Below are positions 35,423-45,599 of a DNA stretch of 64,000 bases, one piece after another. Source of the stretch: Cercis canadensis (taxonomy: Eukaryota; Streptophyta; Magnoliopsida; Fabales; Fabaceae); NCBI GenBank assembly GCA_003255065.1, contig QAOA01005269.1, positions 480,270-544,269 of the forward strand. The letters are read 5' to 3'. The first letter of the stretch is position 1, and each line of letters starts with the position of its first letter. Position numbers and translations under genes: made by a program. Under the pieces are notes generated by a model. The model did no database searches. It was not told the DNA's origin and saw only the letters and a program-made list of their open reading frames with translations.

Positions 35423-35774
35423 GAGCATGCATGTTTAATTCTAATTTACTGTTGGATACGTGGCAAGAAACTATTGGAGGATGAGAGTTGACGTTCACAA
35501 ATGTGGGTTACAGGTTGGGTTGGGTACTTGAACAGCAAAATAGGAGCACATCGCGGCTATTCATTTTGGGTCAAACAGGGAGCGCCAAATTAACAAAACA
35601 CACAGGAAAGAACAGCAGCACAGCAAAGGTCCATGCTTGTGCTTGCTTTTGTAATTCAAATAATGATAAGTGTTATTTACATAGTTCAACAATTTTATAC
35701 CCAACACCTAATGGAGTTGGTTTAGTCAGTAAAGATCGAAGTATTTTACTTTTAAAATTTAAATTTAAATTTTA

Positions 35775-37360
35775 ATGCTAACAGTTTTTTTTAGTAAACA
35801 ATCTATAAGTATTATTGTAAATATTCGTTAAAATTTTTGGCATGTCTTGTGTTTAAAATGAGGTCACCTTTCTTCACCTTAAATTTTTTTGTACTAAAAT
35901 AAAATTTTATGGGCAAGAATAATTTATGTGTAATTCATTATGGTTTCTAAAGTCGCAATCATGTCACTTTTTAATTTTTTGGTGGGTTGCTGTTCATTTA
36001 CACTTGCAATAGTATAGTATTTCAAACTTGGACGGTCACCTTGACTCCCATACAATCTAGTGGGTACTCTCTTTCAACATTTTAAGAATTGAAATAAATT
36101 TTAAAATGAAAAAAAATATAAAAATTTATTGGTAGAAAATAGAAAGTAAAAAATGCATAGGTTTCTTTCAATTTTCAATTTATATATATGACTACTTCCT
36201 AAAATAAACTGAGATAGTGGAGAGAAGATAAATCAACTTCAATTTCTAGATATTGATGAATAGTATCCATAGGAAATAAGCAACCACATAATATTCATTA
36301 TCAATTCGCCCCAAAGTTCAAATCACTAATATCATATTCAGTCAAGGAAAGTTTGCATGGTTCAATGCACTTGACTTTTGGTGTGGTTCAGCTGTGTAAC
36401 GAGATGATTGGATTTTGAGTACTAAATCATTACTTAGAGCACTAATTTGGATCATTACTACTTTAGGAGTAAATGAGTAATAATGAAGATCATATCAGTT
36501 TATGGTTTTGACTATGAAAGCAATTGCAACAACAGTAGTGAACAGATCTTCTTTCTGTTTTCCTCTATATTGCTTAATCTGTGTCCAAAAGGGGAAAGTG
36601 GATAACAAATGCTCGAAATAGGAATGTCAACGGGTACAGAAACAACTTGTTGGTGCTCACATGCAGTAGCTAGCCAATATTAAGCCACTAATAATGAAAA
36701 TCATGTAAAAGAAAGGAAAAAACCATAATAGCTAGCATGCAAAGTCGTGTTATGACTTGCTTGTAAGGGAAAAGAAATATGATTTTACATTATTAAGTTG
36801 CCTACCTCTATAATCCAATGTTGACGCTCATGGCAACAATCTTATAAAACAATTATTTTATTATAATAATAAATTTCAACAACAATGGGGTTTTTTTTTA
36901 ATTAAGAAAATGATAAAGTTTTCTTAATATATGGGAGTTGCTATGTTACAGTGTTACACCTAAAAAATGAGGTTAGCACTATTACTCTTTCAAAACCTTC
37001 ATTTATTTATTTATTATTTGATAACCAACCATTAAGCATTCCTGTTAACAAAAAGTGCATGTCTCTTTGATAAATGAATTATCACACTTTAATTCTTAAT
37101 TATATGAATCGTGGATGTTCCTATATTTTGAATATTTTTTAAAGTTTAAATAAAATAAAATTAGAACTATTAACAATATCATTCATATAAAAGAAAAGGT
37201 GGGGAAAAGAGAGAAACTGTTGAAAATATATTCAGGATATATAATTTTAATCGGAGCTCATTACTTTTCATGTAAATTTTCTTTGTGCATATATAAGGGG
37301 CATTGGCATAAAGTTAATTTGGGGCCAAATCAGAATAACAGAAAGCATATGTATTATTAC
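35775..37360. other. Intergenic or long-intron sequence, no gene recognised
   Basis: AT-rich. Searched on the minus strand for a second PSY-like exon (Asp-Tyr-Gly followed by Ala-Asn and His-Asp-Pro) without success. About 150 bp at 36644-36795 recur in the same orientation at 42797-42955. Confidence 0.5.
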
Positions 37361-37439
37361 CTTTGGGTATGTCCCTAGCAAAGCACATGATAGCTGAGGC
37401 AAGAAAAAGATGCAAGCAGAACCGTGCGATAGAAGCCAT
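37361..37439 (-). CDS. Signal-peptide exon: alternative first exon of the PSY-type gene or orphan paralogue exon
   Basis: ATG at 37439 opens 26 codons (MASIARFCLHLF then ASAIMCFARDIPK) ending in G at a donor GTAATAAT, phase 1. This is the same phase and layout as PSY exon 1 at 35259-35169, and both have RFC near the start and an Ala-Arg near the end. I found no own second exon between 35800 and 37360. Splicing to 33951 would give a 71-residue PSY precursor. It has its own TATA box. Whether it is an alternative start or the remains of a tandem copy is open. Confidence 0.55.
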
Positions 37440-37474
37440 CTCTCTTTCTTAATGATGTTTTGTGATTAATTTAT

Positions 37475-37486
37475 AGTGTGAAAAAC
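37475..37486 (-). promoter_or_regulatory. TATA box upstream of the second signal-peptide exon
   Basis: Minus strand reads CACTATAAATTA, about 40 bp upstream of the ATG at 37439, leaving a very short leader. Confidence 0.5.
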
Positions 37487-38299
37487 TATTTGACCTGCTA
37501 AACTCGTGTTATTGCTTGAGCTAAGGAGATCACTAACATTTTATTATTGTTTGTATCCTAGAAATCACTAAAATTTTATTATTATTTGTATTTTATTTCT
37601 ATTTTTTAGGCTTGAGAACAACAATACATGACAATTGACACATATTACAGATTTAGATGTTTACCCTACTTGTTCGAATAGTACCCTCGAGTGTTATCAT
37701 CTCTCTTTTAATTATATCTTAACATTACAAGAAAAAAGTGTTTTAGTCATGACATTTTCTCACGGACAAAAAATCTGTGAGAAAAACAAGATATTTCTCA
37801 TGGAATGTAATTATTGAGATTTTCTCACAGACAAGTGTAACTGTGACAAAATTTCATGAGAAACTCTGTGAAAAATGCTGTCCCAACCATTCACATAAAT
37901 GTGTTCATAGTTCTCACGGACCTAGTCCGTGAGAAACCTCAAAATTTCTCACGGAATTTCTCATGCCATCGAGATCCATGAGAAATTTCGTGAGAAAGTC
38001 TGTGAGAAAAGATAATGCATCGTTTCACTTAAAATTTGAAAATCCAAGTTTTTTTTTTTTTTTTTTCTCATGGACCGAATATGTGAGAAATCTGGGTTTT
38101 ATCCGCCATCCATGATTTAGTCTTTTTTATCTCTATCTCTCTCAATCTTTTGTAGAACCCTAATCCCCAAATCCATTTTTGGCCCAAAAATCCACTATTT
38201 TCTGCGATTTTGAAGATTTTCTCTATATTTCTCTCAATTTCTCATAGAACCCAAAGCCCCAAATAAAAAAACCCTCACAAATCCCCTTTGCCTCTGCAA

Positions 38300-39640
38300 T
38301 TTGGCCTCTGTATCTCTTTTTATTGACAGTGGTGATTGTTGTGAGAAATCTAAACGCAAGTGTATGTTATCGTTTCCAAGTAATAAGATGAGATAGAGTA
38401 TTGTTCTCATGAGGACTAACATATAAACTACTGAAATTTGGTTAACCTTAATTTTATCTAATTAATCAATATGTAGAGATTTTCAAGTAACAACTTAAAA
38501 TAGAATGAAAACAAACTAAACCAGCAAAATGATAGAATTATCAAGATAGAAAAACTTAGGACTCTGATTTCACCGTAATTAATCCCGGTTTCCATTTATC
38601 ATGTCATTAATATCAATTTATCTTCCTAATTGCTAATCAAGATTTCCTAATTTATCCACTAGCATTTCCCAAGGTCTAGTAGAAGTATCCCTAATTACTA
38701 ACTCTGTATATTCCTATACGAGTTATAATAATTATAGATTCATAGGTTCTATGGATCTCTTAATTGATTACCTAGGCCATGGAGGTATATTCTTATCCTA
38801 CATGCAACCTAGGGCATAAATCTCAATGAACTAAACACACAAATCTCCTTCCAGTCTCATTGTGATTAACTAATCATCTAAATTAATGGACAGTTAATTA
38901 GAAGCATTAAGAATGGAGATGAATGCTCAATTGGAAAGATAAACATCAAATCAATGTCATAAGAACTTCAACCATTCATAATTAGGCTACATTGTAGCCC
39001 TAGAGAAGAAATTAGTTCATAATTGGAGAAGAGAACATGATAAAATTAAATCTAGACATGGTTCAAAGAGAAGAAGAATAAAAACTATGAAGAGAAGCCA
39101 CCAATCTACTGTCCCAGTTGCTCTTCTCAAATCATTGTTCTTGCTCTCCTTCTTGCCTCCAAAGAGTCCAGAATAGAATGCCTAAATTAAAGCCTAAGAG
39201 TTGCTTAAATAGTAAAACCTAAAACTCCTAATTTTAAAAGGAAAATACAAGCATGTGTACGGATGAGGAAATACTGGGCGTAGTTACGCTGGTCACGGGC
39301 GTCACTACGCCCAGCGACTGCTACATTTTGTTGGTTTTCTTCCAGGAGGTGTAGCGACGCCAAACCTTAGGTGTAGGGACGCCCAGGGCCTTCCTCACTT
39401 GGCTAGATTGCTGCATGGAGGCGTAACGACACCATGCTCGAGTGTAGGGACACCCAGGATTGATTCCTTCTTGCTTTTGCTTCTCCTTTGTGTCTTTTAA
39501 CACCAAGAATCTCTATTCTTCTTAACAATCCTACAAAATGAAGAACAAGAACAAGATTAGGGTTCAAAAATCTCAAGAACCACTCAAAAAGTTAAGCTAA
39601 AGGTATTTATAAAATAGGTGTAAAATCCACCTAATAATGA
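38300..39640. repeat. Inserted repetitive block inside the CACTA leader
   Basis: Sequence from about TTGTTGTGAGAAATCTAAACG (38335) to about AGGTGTAAAATCCACC (39630) has no coding potential and contains short repeated words such as GTAGGGACGCCC (39281-39452). Style and ends resemble a solo LTR or non-autonomous retroelement. I could not find a target duplication. Confidence 0.35.
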
Positions 39641-39989
39641 TTCTCTCTCTAGCTCATTGGCGTTTGCCCACTTTCACTCTTAGATTCTCTTTCTCTCTCA
39701 GACGGTATGTAATTTTTTCAATTTCATGATTTATTTTCTTAATTTCAGCTTCGTTGTTTGTGATGAATTTTATTAATTTTGTGTTGACTGGGGTTTGTGA
39801 TGATGTGCATTGTCTTTGTTGGATCTTATTAATTTTGTATTTCTTATGTTGGTAATTTGTTGCTTTTGTTATAGATTTTATTAATTTTTTGTTTCTTCTG
39901 TTGGTAATTTGTTACTTTTGTTTAATTATGTGGAATAACAAATTTTTGGAATGTTTACTTTTTAGGGGAAATTTTGCCCAATTTTTTAT

Positions 39990-40210
39990 TTAGGGTTTGT
40001 GGTTAAAGGGGTCTAGAGTATAGAGGTTAGGGTTACGGTTTAGTGATTTAGTAGTTTGGAGTTTGAGGTTTAGGGGTTTAGGGATATGATTAAGGGTTTA
40101 GGAGTTTAAGGTTTGGGTTTGGGTTTTAGGAGTTTAAGTTTTGTGGTTTAGGGGTTAGGGGTTAGGGGTTAGGGATTAGGGGTTTTAAGTTTAGGGGTTA
40201 GGAATTGCTA
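39990..40210 (+). repeat. Degenerate telomere-like GGTTTAGGG tract
   Basis: Irregular tandem units around TTTAGGG and GGGTTAGGGG just upstream of the TnpA-like ORF. Similar tracts form the palindrome in the MULE at 6670-7330. Confidence 0.7.
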
Positions 40211-40255
40211 GTTTTATTGTACTATTTCATTGGTTTTATTTAAATTGTATAAGAA

Positions 40256-41757
40256 ATGTCAGACCAGCTGAGACGATCATCCCCGACAGTTGGGCTGCAG
40301 TCCAGGAGGGACAGAGGCAAGACTTTTGCTCTACCTTCTCAGATCGAGTCTGCAGCCTTGTCTATGTTCATGCCGACCCTAGGGTTGGCGTGCACCTCGT
40401 CACCCACTGCAATGCACGAGGGGTGCTTAGGAGTTGCTACCCTAGGCTCCGCATCGTCGGCCGTTGGAGGGTTGTTGTACATGAGTCTGTCCATTTTGGA
40501 CTCACCACATCCACGTCTGAGCTCCCGACTATCTGATGGTCGGTTGGTTATTGAGCCACACGGGAGGAAGTAGTAAGTTAATTCTAATATTTAACATTTT
40601 TTTTTGTAGATTTACTATTAGTTATTTCTATTATTGAACAATTAATTTTTTTTTTTCCAGTTTTATGCCTTCCAAAGAGCCCATGAACTACTTTTCAGCT
40701 ATCTATAAGTTGAAATTTAAGTAGCTTTGGCTAAACTTCACCTCAGTTCTTAACGAGGTGAATGAACTTTGGTGGACAGAGTTCAAGGTAAGAATTATTT
40801 GATTTAACTTTATTCTAAATTAATTCTAATACATATTTACTAACATTGATCTTATGTTTTCTAATGTAAAGGAAATGTGTTTGGGCGCCCTAGCATGAGA
40901 GCCAGATTCATAAGATCTGGCTCTCTAAGTGTTCTGACAACCTACGCGCTTGCTTCCGAGACATTAGGACTGGGAAGTCCAAGGGCGATTGGTTGTTGCT
41001 TTCTGTACTTGAGGCCCTCAGATCCAGATGAGCCTCTCAGGAGTATAGGGCCATCTCTAAGAGGAACAAGAAGAATCGTTCCTTAGACTAGGGGCAAGTC
41101 TTTCACATGGGTGGCTTTATCACCATCTCCGAGCACAAACGGAGGTTGGTAAATGTTTTATTTAATAACGTTATTTTTTTAAGATATGTCAATTTATGTT
41201 TACTAATAGTTTATGTTTTTCTTTTTTTTTTTTTGTAGACGAAATAGTTGGGCAAAGAGCCTAATGCTCCAGAGGTTTTCCGTCACCTCCAGCACAACTC
41301 TACTAAGGGCTAGTACATCAATGGGTGGGGTCTACCTATGTAAGTATTAAATTCATCTTTAAGTCTTTATGTGAGTTATATGTATTAATTTTAATACTAA
41401 CATAATGATTTTATCTATGCAGACTGAGTTTGAGAGGCATCGGTTTGAGAGCCAGGTCGGGTCCATTTCCTTTTCTGGCGACCGCCAATTTATAGCCTAC
41501 TCAACCCTCCCAATGGCCGGATCCTTAGATGTTTGAGGTGCTGACCCAGATGGCCAGCTTGTAGCAAGAAGTGGCTCACCTCCGCCCAATGGTCCAGGCA
41601 TTGGATGCCACTGACATATACACGGAGGGGCTTGTAGCTATGTTGGGAGACTTATTGCAGCAGCGCCAGGGTCCAACATTTGATTCGGCCCTATAACTCC
41701 CCGCTAACGATCACGATGATGCAGCTCAGGACTTGGGGACAGACGAGGAGGAGTAGT
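40256..41757 (+). pseudogene. TnpA-like gene with plant transposase (Ptta/En/Spm) domain, degenerate
   Basis: ATG at 40256 starts a Ser/Arg-rich first exon (to about 40573). Then follow exon-like pieces: LWLNFTSVLNEVNELWWTEFK (minus one residue at each end in phase) near 40725-40790, a block near 40870-41144 ending KRNKKNRSLD then GQVFHMGGFITISEHKRR, LGKEPNAPEVFRHLQHNST near 41250-41310, and an acidic tail ending at 41757. This matches the Transposase_24 pattern (WLL...SKRNKKNR..., GG..S...H..., P...E.F). In-frame stops at about 41028, 41089, 41247 and 41311 show decay. In relatives the protein binds subterminal repeats. Confidence 0.65.
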
Positions 41758-42689
41758 ACTTAGGGCTTTCCATTGTATTTTTTTTTTTATATTTTATAAC
41801 ATTTTTTTAATGAAATTAAATTTTATTAATAAAATATAATTATATTTAATTTAATTTTGTTTATTAATTTGATTAAATGTTCAAAAAAAATAAATAGTCA
41901 TTTGAGCCAAATATATATATATATAAAAAAATTTCATGGCATTTCTCACGGATAATCGTCCGTGAGACTTTTATCATGGAATGGGTCTGTGAGAAACTAA
42001 ATGACTTGTGCATGAGATACACTCACGCTCACGCGTAATGAATGTTTACCCGTGAGAAACACTGTGAGAAATTTCTCATGGACCACTTTATCCGTGAGAA
42101 AATATTTTTGTCACGCCTATTTTTCTCGTGCCCTAATGTCAGTAAAAAATTCCGTGAGAATAATATTTCTCATGGACTTTTCTCCCATTTCTCACTGATT
42201 TATTTGTTCCGTGAGAAAACGGGATTTTTCTTGTAGTGTAATTATTTACTAACTTGAAGTAGCTTTTGCTAATAAGTGAGCATTTTATCTCAATAAAGAT
42301 CATTTACCTTTGAAAAAAAAAATTGTATCAAAAACAACTATTTTGGCATACTATTTCATATTTTTGTCATTAATGATTTAAATTTTTATTACCAATCTAG
42401 GAATGCCCCGTTTGAATGACACTTTTTTTTTTCTTTTATTTGAGATTCTTTTAAATTTATGAGCTTTATATGAAAAGCAATATGGAAAATGTTAAACGTA
42501 AAATTAATCATTTAATGAATAATGTTAGGTACCTAAATTATTTTTCTTTGACAAACTTGTTATCATATTGTGGTGTACTTAGAACTATTTTTGGATAAAA
42601 CAAAATGGTAAGAATCACATACTCATACAAAAGTTGTTATAAATATACCTCCAGCAACAAATTTATCAAAAAAATGTCTAACTACTTAG

Positions 42690-42701
42690 CATTTTCCTTA
42701 T

Positions 42702-42733
<32 letters not shown>

Positions 42734-42734
42734 N
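42690..42734 (+). repeat. Poly-A tract ending in an N
   Basis: About 25 A residues precede the N at 42734. There is no clear duplicated overlap here, so this N looks like a homopolymer-limited gap. Confidence 0.7.
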
Positions 42735-43117
42735 ACATCACAAATGATCCTAATAGTAAATTTTATCTATATTATAGATACCACTTCAAACTACATAAAC
42801 AACTTGTTGGTGCTCACATGCAGTAGTTTGCCAATATTAAGCCACTAATAATGGAAATCACGTAAAAAGAAAGAAAAGAAAGAAAACATAATAGCTAGTA
42901 TGCAAAATCGTGTATGACTTGCTTGCAAGGGGGGAAAAAGAATATAATTTTGCATTGTGAAGTTGGTTTTAAGTGCAATCTGGGCCAATGTTCCATTACC
43001 CAGGCGGAGCTTTGGGGTCTTCTGTATGGGGCTCGTCTGGCTTGGTCCTTGGGCATTCGGAGGGTTGTGTTGGAATCTGATTCACAGTGTAGTCTCCAGT
43101 TTCCTAAACACTGTGAC

Positions 43118-44362
43118 TGTTGGAGAATGATTCAAACACGTGCCACTTTGAATCATTCTCCAACACTCCCCCTTGATTCAAAGTTGCATACACCAAGTTG
43201 AGATCTGAAATAACTATGCTTGCCTTGAGAAAGGGACTTTGTCAAAAGATCAGCCACTTGTTCATTTGTATTGCAGTACCTCAAGGTAATTAAACCATCT
43301 GCCACAAGATCTCGAATAAAATGAACCCGAATATCAATATGCTTAGCTCTTCCATGTAAGCTGGATGTTTTGTCATGGCAATTGCTGCCTTGTTGTCACA
43401 ATAAATCTCAGTTGCTTCCCCTTGTTCTTGATTAATATCTACAAGAACTCACCTCAACCAAATTGCTTGACAAGCTGTTGATGCTGCTGCTGTATATTCA
43501 GCTTCAGGGGTAGACAATGCTGTTACTGCCTGCTTCTTTGAATTCCAGCATATTGCAGCTGAACCAAGATAAAAAACAGAACCAGATGTGCTCTTTCGAT
43601 CCTCCAAACAGCCAGCCCAATCACTATCTGTATACCCTACTAATTTGAACTCTGAAGTGTGACCATACCACAAACCAAAGTCAATTCTACCAGCAATATA
43701 TCGCAACACCCTTTTTGCAGCTCCAAGGTGATGCTTTGAAGGATTGTGCATAAATCTGGAAATAACCCCAACTAAGAAAGCTATATCGGGCCGTGTATGA
43801 GTCAAATAAATTAAGCCTCCAACCAAACTTCTGAAGTATCTTTCATTTGCTTGCTCAGTGCCATCATTAACCTGCAACCTCTCATTTAAATTCATCGGTG
43901 TGGCTGCAGTTTTACAATTCACCATTTTAAACCTTTTTAATAAATCAGTGGCATATTTCTGCATCTATTATTAACGAATTCAAAGTTTGTATGAAGAAGA
44001 AATTTGAGATGACAGATTTGGGAGAGCTACAATATTTTCTTGGGCTTGAAATTTGAATCAAGGGGGAGTGTTGGAGAATGATTCAAAGTGGCACGTGTTT
44101 GACTTAGTCTCCTATTGGTACCTCATCTTTAGCTGATTGTGTGGTATCTGATCTTTAGCTGGTTGTTAGCTAGTTCCTTGATATTTTCTGTTTATTTGTA
44201 CGCAGTAGTGCCTAGAATTTAGGAGTTTATTAAGTTAGTTTGTTATGGTGTAAAGCCTATTTAAGAAGGCATGGTTTGTAATTCAGTAAGTGAGTAATAA
44301 AAGAAAAACCAGCAGTTCAAATACTCTGTTAGTACGTGTTCAGTTCTTTACTTTGACTATCA
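43118..44362. mobile_element. Rearranged Copia remnant with intact 5-bp target duplication
   Basis: Ends TGTTGG...TATCA, flanked by GTGAC at 43113-43117 and 44363-44367. A full LTR is at 44069-44362 after a polypurine tract (AGGGGGAG). The left LTR is reduced to about 20 bp, joined to an inverted copy of the LTR start. Inside, the RT/RNase H end lies on the minus strand (43964-43165), while an upstream RT piece (KKKFEMTDLGELQYFLGLEI) lies on the plus strand at 43980-44055. The internal part has therefore been inverted and deleted. Confidence 0.8.
43165..43964 (-). pseudogene. Copia RT end and RNase H fragment
   Basis: Open from 43964 to 43449 (KYATDLLKRFKMVNCKTAAT, RSLVGGLIYLTHTRPDIAF, TDSDWAGCLEDRKSTSG, STPEAEYTAA). 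After a stop, frame-shifted pieces run to a minus-strand polypurine tract at about 43172-43165. The usual YVDD and upstream domains are absent. Confidence 0.85.
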
Positions 44363-44639
44363 GTGACAATAGATTCTATCCTTGCATTCCTCTTATTCAG
44401 GAGCTCAGGGATATGGTAAATTATGACTGGGTGTTGGTTTTTAACCATGCTTATAGAGAAGGAAATCGTCGTTAGATAGAGAAGCTCATGATAGTGATTT
44501 TTGTGTTGTTCAGTTTTTGGAACCTCCTCTTTGTTTGAGGATTCTTCTCATGGAGGACAGTACTGGTGTGGCACTGCATAGAGCAGTATTTTTCTAGTTT
44601 CATTTGTTTTCTGGGCTTGCCCCGTCGATTACCAAAAAA

Positions 44640-45070
44640 ATGTAAGGCGCAGCATTTTTGTTTTGGTGATCAACGGGGCTAAGCCCCAAACAGAAACAAA
44701 GAAGCTAAAACGAAACAGCTCTTGGAAGAGCTACACCCATACTATCCTCCATGAGCGAATCCCGAACACACATAGGATTATAGGAGGTTCCAAAAACTGA
44801 ACAGCTGTGAAATCTCCCTCATGGCCCTTACGAGCTAAAGCATCAGAACATCTATTGCTTTCCCTCAACGCATGTTGAATAACCAAATCAGTTCTGCGCC
44901 GTCAAGTCTCTGATCTCCTGAACATGAGCAAAGCAAGGGTGCAGAGAATTATGACAGCTGTGGATAAGGTGTATGGAACATTGAGAGTCTGACTCTACCA
45001 CCACTTTCCATAGCCCCAAAGACCACGCTAATCGGATACCAAACACAAGACCCCATAACGGTGATAGATC
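44640..45070 (-). pseudogene. Second RNase H fragment, inverted, at the edge of the P450 duplication
   Basis: Minus strand encodes VVVESDSQCSIHLIHSCHNS and VQEIRDLTAQN with stops. It faces the plus-strand RNase H copy, with an inverted similarity centred near 44640. A very similar copy lies at 58200-58520 beside the other P450 gene. Confidence 0.7.
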
Positions 45071-45252
45071 TCGTGATTGAAGGAAATATTAGAATTAATA
45101 TCATATATATATTCGTTGAGTTCCCTATCCATTCTATGTTGTTGTAGAAATTTTTCTTTGACTTGTCTCATTGAGAACTGGCTATTGAGTAGGAGAGGAA
45201 GACTTATGCCTCTGTTTTCATCTGAACAAATACCAGTGGATTCATGAGATTA

Positions 45253-45303
45253 CTTTTTTTTTTTTTTTTTTTTTNNNNNTTTTTTTTTTTTTTTTTTTTT
45301 TTT
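45253..45303 (+). repeat. Poly-T tract with five Ns
   Basis: About 45 T residues with N at 45275-45279. The paralogous site at 58700-58720 has only about 20 T, so the length here is uncertain. Confidence 0.85.
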
Positions 45304-45599
45304 GCCATCAATTCATATGAGATTTAAAGAGATTAAAATCACACATAAAGATGCGTTTCCACTTAAATTATATATTTTCTACATTTATATATATTGATTA
45401 AACTTAGAAGGAAAAATGTATCAAATACTCATCCGTCACTACATAGACACATAAGTAATAAATATTTTTATTTCCCGCAGACTATCTTTGGCGTTCTCTG
45501 CTAGTTTCTATTACAACTTTATTTCAGTAGAATATGGAGTAAGCAAAAAGCATAGGCAAGGGGAAGAAAAAAGGCTTAGCAGCGCAAAATAGGGAAAAG

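Larger units (their letters stand above)
37723..42238. mobile_element. CACTA (En/Spm) transposon with TTTCTCACGGA subterminal repeats
   Basis: Left end CATTACAAGAAAAAA (third base changed from CACTA). Right end, inverted, is CACTACAAGAAAAATCC. A 3-bp duplication TAA flanks it (37720-37722 and 42239-42241). Both subterminal regions (37760-38090 and 41930-42220) carry many copies, in both orientations, of TTTCTCACGGA, the likely TnpA-type binding sites. The interior has a degenerate TnpA-like gene but no visible TnpD/transposase2 domain, so the 4.5-kb element is non-autonomous. Confidence 0.88.
42950..44620 (+). pseudogene. RNase H domain of a non-LTR element, split by a Copia remnant
   Basis: The left piece (to 43117) encodes ITQAELWGLLYGARLAWSLG and VVLESDSQCS. 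The domain resumes after 44367 with PCIPLIQELRDMVNYDWVLV and FNHAYREGNRR. A TAG follows, and later sequence continues the usual tail (FWNLLFV). It is the RNase H (RVT_3-like) region found at the 3' end of plant LINEs. The interruption is the element at 43118-44362. Confidence 0.7.

Noticed and set aside
36000-37360. Search for a second PSY hormone exon
   Set aside because: No minus-strand Asp-Tyr-Gly ... His-Asp-Pro motif was found, so a complete tandem PSY gene was not called.
40256-40573. ORF of 105 codons as a host gene
   Set aside because: It lies inside the CACTA TIRs, upstream of Transposase_24-like exons, so it is taken as the first exon of the TnpA-like gene.
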